NCBI GenBank assembly: GCA_024644505.1
Contig: JAHEHQ010000060.1
Location: 1 to 10,754 of the forward strand
Direction of reading: 5' to 3'
DNA: 10,754 nucleotides
Source of the DNA: Gammaproteobacteria bacterium
GTDB lineage: Bacteria; Pseudomonadota; Gammaproteobacteria; Chromatiales; Chromatiaceae
Below are positions 1 through 10,754 of this stretch, piece after piece. Under the pieces are notes generated by a model. That model was not told where the DNA came from. It was given only the letters and a program-made list of their open reading frames with translations, and made no database searches. Position 1 is the stretch's first letter, and each line of letters starts with the position of its first letter. The translations under genes and the position numbers were made by a program.

Positions 1-1127
1 AAAGGTTCAGGGCAAAAGCCACAAAGGCACGCCAGGCCCAGAGCCGGTTGAAGGCGCTGCAGCGCATGGAGTTGATCGCCCCCGCCCACGTCGACTCTCC
101 TTTCCATTTCCAGTTTCCGGCCCCGGAGAAAAACCCCGATCCCCTGCTGCGTATTGAAGAGGTCTCTGCCGGCTACGGCAAAACCCGCGTACTCGCGGAT
201 ATTGGCATGAGCCTTTCCCCAGGCGACCGCATCGGCCTGCTGGGTCCAAACGGGGCCGGGAAATCCACCCTGATCAAACTGTTGGCGGGCGAGCTCGAAC
301 CCATGGCAGGCGCAAGACAGCCGGCGTTGCATCTGAACTGCGGCTATTTTGCCCAGCATCAACTTGACCAACTGCGACCGGACCAGACGCCCCTCGAACA
401 CCTGCGCCGGTTGGATGCCAGCACCAGGGAACAGGAGCTGCGCAACTACATCGGCGGCTTCGGGTTTTCCGGCGACCGCGCCGATACACCGGTCGCCCCC
501 TTCTCCGGCGGGGAGAAGGCCCGGCTGGTGCTGGCGCTCCTGATATACCGCAGGCCCAACCTGCTGCTGCTCGACGAGCCCACCAACCATCTGGACCTGG
601 AGGCGCGCCACAGCCTGAGCCAGGCACTGCAGGAGTTCCAGGGTGCCATGGTCATGGTCTCCCACGACCGGCATCTGCTGCGCCTGGCCTGTGACCGCCT
701 GCTGCTGGTGAACAACGGAACCCTGGAAGAGTTCAATGAGGACCTGGACGCCTATCCACAATGGCTTGCCGGGCAGCGGCGTGCATCCCGGGACGAAGCC
801 CCCCCCGGCAACGGGGAGGCCCGGTCTCACCATGCGGGTGCGCGGAAAGACAAAAAACGCCGGGAGGCGGAACGGCGCCGCCGCCTGCAGCCCCTGCGCG
901 ACAGGCTGAAAACCCTGGAACAGTCCGTGGAGCAGCTGAGCCTGAGGCAGACTGAGCTGGACCAGGCCCTGGCGAAGAGCGATATCTACGAAGAGGCCAA
1001 CAAGGCGGAACTGAAAAAACTGCTGGCGGAGAAGGCCGAGGTGGATTTGCACCTTGGCGTGGCCGAAGAGTCCTGGATCGAGGCCGGCGAGGAGTTGGAG
1101 CGGATGAATCTTGCCCTGGAGCACTAA
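1..1127 (+). CDS. yheS: ABC-F family ATPase, YheS-like, C-terminal part (5' end outside window)
   Basis: ABC-F proteins are soluble twin-ATPase factors that act on the ribosome rather than in membrane transport. The frame is open from base 3, so the true start lies upstream and about 374 residues are visible; members of this subfamily are usually near 640. Visible in order are the end of the inter-domain linker (RFRAKATKARQAQSRLK, then ERMELIAPAHVDSPF with Q for the first E), a complete second ATPase domain, and a charged C-terminal coiled-coil arm. Numbering from the TTG at 48, Walker A GPNGAGKST is at 66-74, signature SGGEK at 153-157, Walker B LLLLDEPTNHLDL at 172-184 and the switch SHDRH at 205-209. 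The arm (about 262-355) is rich in K, R and E and begins ARKDKKRREAE, typical of YheS. The TTG at 48 is internal and not a start. The stop is TAA. A run of eight C (799-806) codes the Pro-rich hinge before the arm. The subfamily call rests on remembered similarity to E. coli YheS. Confidence 0.93.
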   Translation, partial: RFRAKATKARQAQSRLKALQRMELIAPAHVDSPFHFQFPAPEKNPDPLLRIEEVSAGYGKTRVLADIGMSLSPGDRIGLLGPNGAGKSTLIKLLAGELEPMAGARQPALHLNCGYFAQHQLDQLRPDQTPLEHLRRLDASTREQELRNYIGGFGFSGDRADTPVAPFSGGEKARLVLALLIYRRPNLLLLDEPTNHLDLEARHSLSQALQEFQGAMVMVSHDRHLLRLACDRLLLVNNGTLEEFNEDLDAYPQWLAGQRRASRDEAPPGNGEARSHHAGARKDKKRREAERRRRLQPLRDRLKTLEQSVEQLSLRQTELDQALAKSDIYEEANKAELKKLLAEKAEVDLHLGVAEESWIEAGEELERMNLALEH

Positions 1128-1142
1128 CCATTTCTCTCAGGG

Positions 1143-1171
1143 CCGAAATCTTATTCACAATGACGAATAAT
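1143..1171 (+). promoter_or_regulatory. possible sigma70-like promoter before the cation pump gene
   Basis: The 81-bp gap between the ABC-F stop and the pump start is AT-rich for this region. AATAAT at 1166-1171 matches five of six bases of the -10 consensus. It lies 17 bp after CCGAAA (1143-1148), which matches only three of six -35 bases. A start site near 1178 would give a leader of about 30 nt. The same stretch can also be read as a weak hairpin, TTATTC (1151-1156) pairing with GAATAA (1165-1170) followed by five T, which might end the upstream transcript. Both readings are inference and cannot be separated from sequence alone. Confidence 0.25.
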
Positions 1172-1174
1172 TTT

Positions 1175-1196
1175 TCCGGTTTGCCGGATCAGGGAG
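1175..1196 (+). promoter_or_regulatory. small leader hairpin and ribosome binding site of the pump gene
   Basis: TCCGG (1175-1179) and CCGGA (1184-1188) form a perfect 5-bp stem with the loop TTTG. Three bases later comes AGGGAG (1191-1196), the only purine-rich Shine-Dalgarno candidate. It stands 12 nt before the ATG at 1209, longer than the common 5-9 nt spacing. The ATG is still the best start because the protein then begins MTDWH, as many bacterial relatives do from memory. The hairpin may affect access to the ribosome binding site; that is inference. Confidence 0.4.
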
Positions 1197-1208
1197 TTCG
1201 AATCCTTT

Positions 1209-3821
1209 ATGACGGACTGGCACCTCATAGAAGGCACTGAGGCCCTGCGACGTCTCAACGCGTCGGAAACCGGGCTGTCGGGCGCCGATGCCCGGAAGCG
1301 CCTGGCCCAACATGGTCCCAACGCCCTTCCTGAGGCCCAACGGCGCTCCCCGGCCATCATGTTCCTGCGCCAGTTCACCGATTTCATGATCGTCATCCTG
1401 CTGGCAGCCGCGCTGATCTCTGGGTTCGTCGGAGAACCCCAGGACACCATCGCCATCCTGGTCATCGTGGTCCTGAATGCCATTATCGGTACGGTGCAGG
1501 AATTTCGCGCCGAACGCGCCGTTGCAGCACTGAGGGCCATGTCGGCACCCAAGGCCATGGTGCTCCGGGACGGCGCGTCCGTGACCCTCGAGTCCTCGGA
1601 ACTGGTCCCGGGGGATCTGGTGCTGCTGGAGGCCGGGAACATGATACCGGCGGATGTGCGGCTCCTCGAAACGGAGGAACTCCAGGTCGATGAATCCGCA
1701 CTGACCGGTGAATCCCATCCGGTCGAGAAGCAGACGGCAACCCTGGACGAACCGGATGCCCCCATCGGCGACCGCAGCAACTGCGCCTACAAGAGCAGCA
1801 CGGTAACCCGGGGCCGCGGGCGCGGCCTGGTGTACGCCACCGGGCTGAAAACCGAGATCGGCGACATCGCGAAACTGCTGAGCAGCGAGGCCGGCGTCAA
1901 GACTCCGCTGCAGGTGCGCATGACCCGCTTCGGACGGTACCTTGGCCTGGCCGTACTTGCCATTTGTGTGGTGGTCTTCATCGCCGGCCTGCTGCAGGGT
2001 CAGCCGGTGATGCTGATGTTTCTGACCGCGGTAAGCCTGGCGGTGGCGGCGATACCCGAGGCGCTGCCGGCCGTGGTGACCATCTCCCTTGCGTTAGGTG
2101 CGCGGAAGCTGATCCGCCACAACGCCCTGGTGCGTAACCTCCCGGCGGTGGAGACCCTGGGATCGGTGACCTACATCTGCGCCGACAAGACCGGCACCCT
2201 GACCCAGAACCGCATGACCGCAGAACGGTTTTTTGCAGAGGGGCAGTTACGGGACAGCCTCCCCGGCCCAGAAGCCGGCCCACCCTGGTCGGAACTGGGA
2301 TGTGCCATGGTGTTGAACAACGACGTTTCACAGATGGACGGGCACCAGACCGGTGAACCCACTGAGCTTGCGATTTTCGAGGCCGGGGAGCGGGCCGGGT
2401 ATGAAAAGGCCTCTTTGGAGCAGAAACTGCCAAGGGTTTCGGCCATACCCTTCGACAGCGCGCGCAAACAGATGACCACCCTGCACCGCACGGACGGCGG
2501 CCGGGTGGCCTTCGTGAAGGGTGCACCGGAAAGGGTGCTGCGTCAGTGCACGGCCACTCTGGGCATGAACGGTGATATGCCTTTCGATCCGGATGAAGTG
2601 CTGGCGCGGGCGGAGCAACTGGCTGGTGAGGGTTACCGGGTTCTTGCCGTGGCCAGGCGTATTCTCGACGGTAAGCCCGGGGCGGAAACGGAAGCGGAGA
2701 CAATCGAAAGAGAGCTGACGTTTCTCGGTCTTGTCACCCTCATCGACCCGCCGAGGCCGGAGGTGCCCCAGGCCGTGGCAGACTGCCTGACCGCGGGCAT
2801 CACGCCGGTGATGATCACCGGCGACCACCCGGGCACCGCCCAGGCCATCGCCAGACGACTGGGCATCCTGAAAGACGACGGCCGCATGCTGACCGGGGCG
2901 GAACTCGAAAGGCTGGACGATGAGGCTTTTTCCGGAATGGTGGAGTCAGTGCGAGTCTACGCCCGGGTCAGCCCGGAACAGAAACTGCGCATCGTCAGGG
3001 AACTCCAGGCCAAGGATGAGTTTGTCGCCATGACCGGCGACGACGTCAACGATGCACCGGCATTGAAACGTGCCGGCATTGGCGTCGCCATGGGGAAAAA
3101 GGGCACGGACGTGGCACGGGAAGCGGCGGACATGGTGCTGCTCGACGACAACTCCAGCACCATCTTCCATGCGGTGCGTGCCGGGCGTCACATTTACGAC
3201 AACATCCGGAAGTTCATCAAGGACACCATGAGCTCAAACTCCGGGGAGATCTGGACGCTGTTCCTGGCGCCGTTTCTGGGCTTGCCTATACCTTTGCTGC
3301 CGATCCACATCCTCTGGATCAATCTCGCAACCGACGGCCTGCCCAGTCTGGCCTTCACTGCCGAACCGGGACTCATGAGACGCCCACCGCGTCCCTCGCG
3401 TGAGAACATCTTTGCTCACGGCATGTGGCAGCACATCATCTGGGTGGGCCTGTTCGTCGGCGGCGTATCCATCGTTTCCCAGGCCTGGGCCATTTCCCGC
3501 GGTGTCGAATACTGGCAGACCGTGGTTTTCACCGTGCTCACAGTCTCCCAGTTGTTTCATTCACTGGCGGTGCGCAGCGAGCATGTCTCCATTTTCAAGC
3601 TGGGTCTGACCAGCAACCTGCCAATGCTCGGTGCCGTACTGCTCACCATACTGCTGCAGCTGATGGTGATATACGTTCCGGCACTCAATGCCATCTTCCA
3701 CACCCAGCCACTGCCGCTGCAGGACCTGGCCATCTGCTTCGCGCTTTCCTCCCTGGTATTGTTCGCGGTTGAGATCGAGAAATGGCTGGTGCGACGGAAG
3801 CTGATCTATCAAAACGGTTGA
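1209..3821 (+). CDS. P2-type cation-transporting ATPase, probably Ca2+ pump (PacL/PMR1-like)
   Basis: A complete 870-residue inner-membrane pump that would use ATP to export a divalent cation, most likely Ca2+. An N-terminal cation-ATPase domain (about 3-70) leads into TM1-2 (50-95). The actuator domain carries TGES at 166-169. TM3-4 (244-292) contain PEALP at 283-287. The phosphorylation site is CADKTGT with D326. The nucleotide domain has KGAPE at 437-441, and the P domain has DPPRPE (513-518), TGDH (537-540) and TGDDVNDAP (609-617). Six C-terminal helices follow from about 672. SERCA cation ligands have counterparts at E284 (E309), N677 and E680 (N768, E771), and N705, T708 and D709 (N796, T799, D800). 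The acidic E908 of TM8 has no clear equivalent: the segment reads LTVSQLFHSLAVRSE. P2A assignment is strong, but Ca2+ rather than Mn2+ or Na+ is inference. The stop is TGA. The gene is convergent with hemE and no accessory or regulator gene lies beside it. Confidence 0.93.
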   Translation: MTDWHLIEGTEALRRLNASETGLSGADARKRLAQHGPNALPEAQRRSPAIMFLRQFTDFMIVILLAAALISGFVGEPQDTIAILVIVVLNAIIGTVQEFRAERAVAALRAMSAPKAMVLRDGASVTLESSELVPGDLVLLEAGNMIPADVRLLETEELQVDESALTGESHPVEKQTATLDEPDAPIGDRSNCAYKSSTVTRGRGRGLVYATGLKTEIGDIAKLLSSEAGVKTPLQVRMTRFGRYLGLAVLAICVVVFIAGLLQGQPVMLMFLTAVSLAVAAIPEALPAVVTISLALGARKLIRHNALVRNLPAVETLGSVTYICADKTGTLTQNRMTAERFFAEGQLRDSLPGPEAGPPWSELGCAMVLNNDVSQMDGHQTGEPTELAIFEAGERAGYEKASLEQKLPRVSAIPFDSARKQMTTLHRTDGGRVAFVKGAPERVLRQCTATLGMNGDMPFDPDEVLARAEQLAGEGYRVLAVARRILDGKPGAETEAETIERELTFLGLVTLIDPPRPEVPQAVADCLTAGITPVMITGDHPGTAQAIARRLGILKDDGRMLTGAELERLDDEAFSGMVESVRVYARVSPEQKLRIVRELQAKDEFVAMTGDDVNDAPALKRAGIGVAMGKKGTDVAREAADMVLLDDNSSTIFHAVRAGRHIYDNIRKFIKDTMSSNSGEIWTLFLAPFLGLPIPLLPIHILWINLATDGLPSLAFTAEPGLMRRPPRPSRENIFAHGMWQHIIWVGLFVGGVSIVSQAWAISRGVEYWQTVVFTVLTVSQLFHSLAVRSEHVSIFKLGLTSNLPMLGAVLLTILLQLMVIYVPALNAIFHTQPLPLQDLAICFALSSLVLFAVEIEKWLVRRKLIYQNG

Positions 3822-3826
3822 GGCCG

Positions 3827-3868
3827 AGGGTCAAGGGCCAAGGGCCAAGGGCCAAGGGCCAAGGGCCA
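3827..3868. repeat. tandem heptamer array, AGGGYCA x6
   Basis: Six uninterrupted 7-bp units start five bases after the pump stop codon: one AGGGTCA (3827-3833) followed by five identical AGGGCCA (3834-3868). A partial AG follows, then a short GAATA x2 repeat (3870-3879). The array lies between convergent genes and is not translated. Identical neighbouring units suggest slippage growth, so copy number probably varies between strains. Similar heptamer arrays occur in other high-GC proteobacterial genomes, from memory. No function can be assigned. Confidence 0.95.
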
Positions 3869-3885
3869 AGAATAGAATAGTCGGG

Positions 3886-3917
3886 TAGCCTGTGTTGAGC
3901 TTGCGAAACACGGGTTA
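3886..3917. repeat. REP-like hairpin with GAGC..GCGA loop
   Basis: The left arm TAGCCTGTGTT (3886-3896) pairs with AACACGGGTTA (3907-3917) over 11 bp, with two G-T wobbles on the plus strand, around the 10-nt loop GAGCTTGCGA. Arms of this kind around a TGAGC...GCGA centre resemble a dispersed hairpin I remember from many proteobacterial intergenic regions. A hairpin with the same loop pattern and different arms lies at 5109-5135. No T run follows on either strand, so it is not a classic intrinsic terminator, but between convergent genes it may help end transcription or protect 3' ends. Confidence 0.6.
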
Positions 3918-3925
3918 AGGCTTTT

Positions 3926-3943
3926 GGCCCAATGAATTCGGCC
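3926..3943. repeat. imperfect palindrome around an EcoRI-like core
   Basis: GGCCCAAT (3926-3933) and ATTCGGCC (3936-3943) are inverted copies with one mismatch (C3930 against C3939), separated by GA. The sequence continues as CCTAC. The reverse complement, beginning GTAGGGCCGAATTCATT, resembles another dispersed bacterial intergenic repeat known to me only from memory. It would form a short stem with almost no loop, so it may act as a protein-binding palindrome or be a decayed repeat copy. Confidence 0.45.
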
Positions 3944-3951
3944 CTACATCA

Positions 3952-3981
3952 CTTGGTGCCAAGGGCTGACCGCTGACCGCT
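3952..3981. repeat. small palindrome followed by CTGACCG x2 heptamer
   Basis: CTTGG (3952-3956) and CCAAG (3959-3963) form a palindrome around TG. Two tandem CTGACCG units (3966-3979) plus CT run up to the hemE stop codon, which begins on the minus strand at 3984. GCCAAGGGC (3958-3966) is also present in the AGGGCCA array exactly 100 bp upstream (3858-3866). The heptamer period is therefore shared by both edges of this gap, although the unit sequence differs. Confidence 0.7.
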
Positions 3982-5043
3982 CTAATGATAGGCCGGGCTT
4001 AGGTCGTGGACGGCCTGGACCAGCGCCGCGGCATGGTCCGGGTTTACGTCGGGGTGGATGCCGTGGCCGAGGTTGAAGACATGCCCCGTGCCCCTGCCGT
4101 AGCTTTCGAGCACCCGGCCAACCTCCTCCCGGATGCGTTGGGGGGAGGCGTGTAGGACACAGGGATCGAGGTTGCCCTGAAGCGCCAGCCGGCCGCCGGT
4201 CAGACGGCGGGCCTCGGACAGGTCGGTGGTCCAGTCCACGCCCAGGGCATCACAGCCCGTTTCGGCCATTTGAGCCAGCCACTGGCCGCCGCCCTTGGTA
4301 AAGAGGATGACCGGCACCCGGCGGCCCTCGTTTTCCCGTTTCAGGCCCTTGACGATACGCGCCATGTAGGCCAGGGAAAACGCCCGGTAATCCCTGGGGC
4401 TCAGTACACCGCCCCAGGTATCGAAAATCATCAGCGCCTGGGCACCGGCTGCCACCTGGCCGTTGAGATAGGCGGTTACGGCATCCGCCGTGACCCCGAG
4501 CATATGGTGCATCAGGTCCGGCCGGTCGAACAGCATCCCCTTGACCTTCGAGAAGTTCTTGCTGCCCGCACCTTCCACCATGTAGGTGGCCAGCGTCCAG
4601 GGGCTTCCGGAAAAACCGATTAAAGGGACCCGGCCGTCCAACTCCCTGCGGATGGTGCGCACCGCTTCCATCACATAACCCAGGTCCTGCTCGGGATCCG
4701 GCACACCCAACGCACGCACGGCCTGTTCATCCTGTACCGGGTTGTGAAAGCGGGGACCCTCCCCCTCGCTGAAATAGAGACCCAGCCCCATCGCGTCGGG
4801 GACAGTGAGAATGTCTGAAAACAGGATGGCGGCGTCCAGCGGAAAGCGTTCGAGGGGCTGCAGGGTAACCTCGCAGGCCAGGTCGGGGTTCTTGCACAGA
4901 TCCAGGAAACTGCCTGCCCTGGCCCGGGTCTCCCGGTATTCGGGCAGATAGCGTCCTGCCTGGCGCATCATCCAGACAGGGGTTACATCCACCGGTTCAA
5001 GGAGCAGGGCCCGCAGAAAGCGGTCGTTTTTCAGGTTGGACAA
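3982..5043 (-). CDS. hemE: uroporphyrinogen III decarboxylase
   Basis: This cytoplasmic enzyme of heme synthesis removes four carboxyl groups from uroporphyrinogen III to give coproporphyrinogen III, without a cofactor. The 353-residue product is full length; E. coli HemE is 354 from memory, and the two align from the first residues (LKNDR near the start). The signature PVWMMRQAGRYLPEY covers residues 22-36, with substrate-binding R27 and R31. D77 in FSDILTVPDAMG is the conserved catalytic aspartate, Y154 lies in LATYMVEG, and H327 lies in NLGHGIH. The start is TTG (5043-5041): AGGA (complement of 5052-5055) stands 8 nt before it, and the ATG upstream on the same strand, read from 5067, is out of frame. 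The stop is TAG, touching a heptamer repeat. The gene lies 98 bp downstream of gltD on the same strand and may share its transcript or use its own weak promoter. Confidence 0.97.
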   Translation of the reverse strand: MSNLKNDRFLRALLLEPVDVTPVWMMRQAGRYLPEYRETRARAGSFLDLCKNPDLACEVTLQPLERFPLDAAILFSDILTVPDAMGLGLYFSEGEGPRFHNPVQDEQAVRALGVPDPEQDLGYVMEAVRTIRRELDGRVPLIGFSGSPWTLATYMVEGAGSKNFSKVKGMLFDRPDLMHHMLGVTADAVTAYLNGQVAAGAQALMIFDTWGGVLSPRDYRAFSLAYMARIVKGLKRENEGRRVPVILFTKGGGQWLAQMAETGCDALGVDWTTDLSEARRLTGGRLALQGNLDPCVLHASPQRIREEVGRVLESYGRGTGHVFNLGHGIHPDVNPDHAAALVQAVHDLSPAYH

Positions 5044-5056
5044 TGCGGTTTTCCTA

Positions 5057-5085
5057 CGGACTCCATGGTCGGGAGTCTGATTCTA
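5057..5085 (-). promoter_or_regulatory. possible hemE promoter -10 and leader hairpin
   Basis: On the minus strand TAGAAT (complement of 5080-5085) matches five of six -10 bases, but I see no good -35 at 16-18 bp. Just downstream, GACTCC (complement of 5072-5077) pairs with GGAGTC (complement of 5059-5064) across a 7-nt loop, and the stem ends three bases before the AGGA ribosome binding site of hemE. A transcript starting at this -10 would begin inside the first arm, so the hairpin would form mainly in read-through RNA from gltD. A second, overlapping inverted pair is CATGGT (5064-5069) and ACCATG (5087-5092). Confidence 0.35.
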
Positions 5086-5108
5086 CACCATGAGGCGGGC
5101 CAGTGACC

Positions 5109-5135
5109 GATGCGGCTCGCTGCGCTCACCGCATC
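5109..5135 (-). repeat. intergenic hairpin between gltD and hemE, GAGC..GCGA loop
   Basis: On the minus strand GATGCGG (5135-5129) pairs perfectly with CCGCATC (5115-5109) over 7 bp around the 13-nt loop TGAGCGCAGCGAG. It begins 7 bp after the gltD stop codon. No T run follows, so it is unlikely to be a strong intrinsic terminator. A role in RNA processing or in protecting the gltBD message is possible. The loop shares the TGAGC...GCGA pattern with the hairpin at 3886-3917, although the arms differ. Confidence 0.6.
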
Positions 5136-5141
5136 CTGCAC

Positions 5142-6588
5142 TTATCTTGGCAGTTCGGTAGTGCCCATCAGGTACTCATCCACCGCACGGGCGCACTGGC
5201 GCCCTTCCCGGATGGCCCAAACCACCAGCGACTGACCGCGACGCATATCGCCGGCACTGAAGATACCGTCTATGGAGGTCTGATAGGCATCGCCCCCTTC
5301 AGTGGTCCCCTTGACGTTGCCGCGGCCGTCCAGTTCCACCTTCAGTTCTTCCAGCATGCCCTGGTGCACGGGGTGCACGAAGCCCATGGCAAGGGCGACG
5401 AAGTCCGCCTTCAGCTCGAACTCCGATCCTTCCACTTCGGACATCTGCCAGTTGCCGGTCTCGTCTTTGTCCCATTGCACCTTGACGCACTGGACGGCCC
5501 GGACATTCCCCTTGCCGTCATCCAGAAAGGCCTTGGTGGCCACACTCCACATACGCTCACACCCCTCCTCCTGGGAAGAGGAGGTGCGAAGCTTGTTGGG
5601 CCAGTTGGGCCAGGTCAGTGCCTTGTTCTCCTTCTCTGGGGGTTTCGGGAGGATCTCCAGCTGGGTGACGGAGGCCGCAAGCTGGCGGATCGAGGTCCCG
5701 ATGCAGTCCGACCCGGTGTCGCCGCCGCCGATCACCAGCACATGCTTGCCGGCGGCCAGGATCTCTTCCTTCATGGGAATCTCGTCACCCTGCACCCGGT
5801 GGTTGTTGAGACGCAGGAAATCCATGGCGAAGTGCACGCCGTTGAGTTCCCTCCCGGGAATGGGCAGATCCCGGGGCTGCTCCGAACCGCCGGCAAGCAC
5901 CACGGCGTGGAATTCATCCACCAGTTTGCGCACCGGGATGTCCACGCCGATGTGTGTATTGGCGTGAAACTGGACGCCCTCGGCCTTCATCTGCCCCATG
6001 CGGCGGTCTATCACCTTTTTGTCCATCTTGAAATCGGGGATGCCATAGCGCAGCAGACCACCGACCCGGTCCTGCTTCTCGTAGACCTTCACTGTGTGGC
6101 CGGCCCGGGCAAGCTGCTGGGCGCAGGCCAGGCCCGCCGGGCCCGAACCCACGACGGCGACACGCTTGCCGCTCTTGTGGCGTGCTATGACAGGCTGGAT
6201 CCAGCCCTCCTCCCAGGCCTTTTCCACGATACTGAATTCGATGGTCTTGATGGTGACCGGGGCGTCGTCCAGATTCAGGGTGCAGGACGCCTCGCAGGGT
6301 GCGGGACAGATGCGGCCGGTGAACTCCGGGAAATTGTTGGTGGAATGCAGCACATCCACCGCCCTCTGCCAGTCATTCCGGTATACGGAGTCGTTCCAAT
6401 CCGGAATCAGGTTGTTCACCGGGCATCCCGTGTGGCAGTAGGGAATGCCGCAATCCATGCAGCGGGCGCCCTGAACACTCAGGTCGTCTTCGCTCAAGGG
6501 GATGACGAATTCCTCGAAATGGGTCACCCGATCCGCGGCCGGGGCATAGGTCCGTTCCTGCCTGGTGTACTCCATGAATCCGGTTGGC

Positions 6589-6596
<8 letters not shown>
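5142..6596 (-). CDS. gltD: glutamate synthase (NADPH) small subunit
   Basis: The beta subunit of NADPH-GOGAT takes electrons from NADPH through FAD and passes them by iron-sulfur clusters to GltB, where glutamate is made. The 484-residue product is of normal length. The N-terminal cluster domain has C46, C49, C54 and C58 (CMDCGIPYCHTGCP) and C97, C101 and C105 (CPAPCEASC). The FAD-binding fold has VAVVGSGPAGLA at 146-157, and the NADPH fold has VLVIGGGDTGSDC at 286-298. The C-terminal FAD contact GIFSAGDMRRGQSLVVWAI covers 444-462. The start is ATG at 6596-6594, and MGKPTGFMEY is a typical GltD beginning. AGGGGG (complement of 6603-6608) lies 6 nt before it, inside the end of gltB. The first 8 bp overlap gltB, pointing to one transcript with translational coupling. 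The stop is TAA. Close relatives lacking a GltB partner exist in other pathways, but the adjacent gltB settles the identity. Confidence 0.97.

Positions 6597-10754
<4,158 letters not shown>

Noticed and set aside
48..1127. TTG at 48 as the true start of a 359-residue single-domain ATPase
   Set aside because: The frame stays open to the window edge and the upstream residues match the ABC-F linker, so the protein is cut by the window rather than short.
3827..3981. CRISPR array
   Set aside because: The units are 7 bp, directly adjacent and without unique spacers of constant length; no cas gene is present.
5109..5135. Rho-independent terminator between gltD and hemE
   Set aside because: The 7-bp stem is GC-rich but no T run follows on the minus strand and the 13-nt loop is long, so I list it as a hairpin only.

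Overview
The window is a GC-rich bacterial chromosome segment with long, tightly packed genes, and it looks like core housekeeping DNA rather than a mobile island. The HemE and YheS-type proteins read like those of Gammaproteobacteria. The large glutamate synthase subunit instead resembles the form I associate with beta/alpha-proteobacteria and sulfur-oxidising Gammaproteobacteria, not the E. coli form. My best guess is a free-living, high-GC gammaproteobacterium, possibly Chromatiales-like; this rests on remembered protein similarity only.

Layout: positions 1-1127 (+) hold the C-terminal part of an ABC-F ATPase of the YheS type, cut by the window edge. An 81-bp gap with a possible weak promoter and small hairpins precedes a complete P2-type (Ca2+-ATPase-like) cation pump at 1209-3821 (+). 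A 160-bp repeat-rich gap (3822-3981) separates the pump from convergent genes. It holds an array of six 7-bp units, a REP-like hairpin, a second imperfect palindrome and a short second heptamer repeat. On the minus strand, reading right to left, come gltB (10754-6589, its 5' end outside the window), gltD (6596-5142, overlapping gltB by 8 bp) and hemE (5043-3982, with a UUG start).

How the genes work together: GltB and GltD form NADPH-dependent glutamate synthase, which makes glutamate from glutamine and 2-oxoglutarate. HemE is the uroporphyrinogen III decarboxylase of heme synthesis. In Gammaproteobacteria the tetrapyrrole pathway starts from glutamyl-tRNA, so the gltB-gltD-hemE order is metabolically reasonable, though a shared transcript is inferred. 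The 98-bp gltD-hemE gap carries a hairpin, a possible -10 element and a second hairpin just before the hemE ribosome binding site. The ABC-F protein and the pump have no evident link to each other or to the minus-strand genes.

I see no CRISPR array, transposase, phage gene, defence gene, tRNA or rRNA, and no convincing new multi-gene system. The most unusual material is non-coding: the composite repeat between the pump and hemE, and a related hairpin on the other side of hemE whose loop shares the TGAGC...GCGA pattern.
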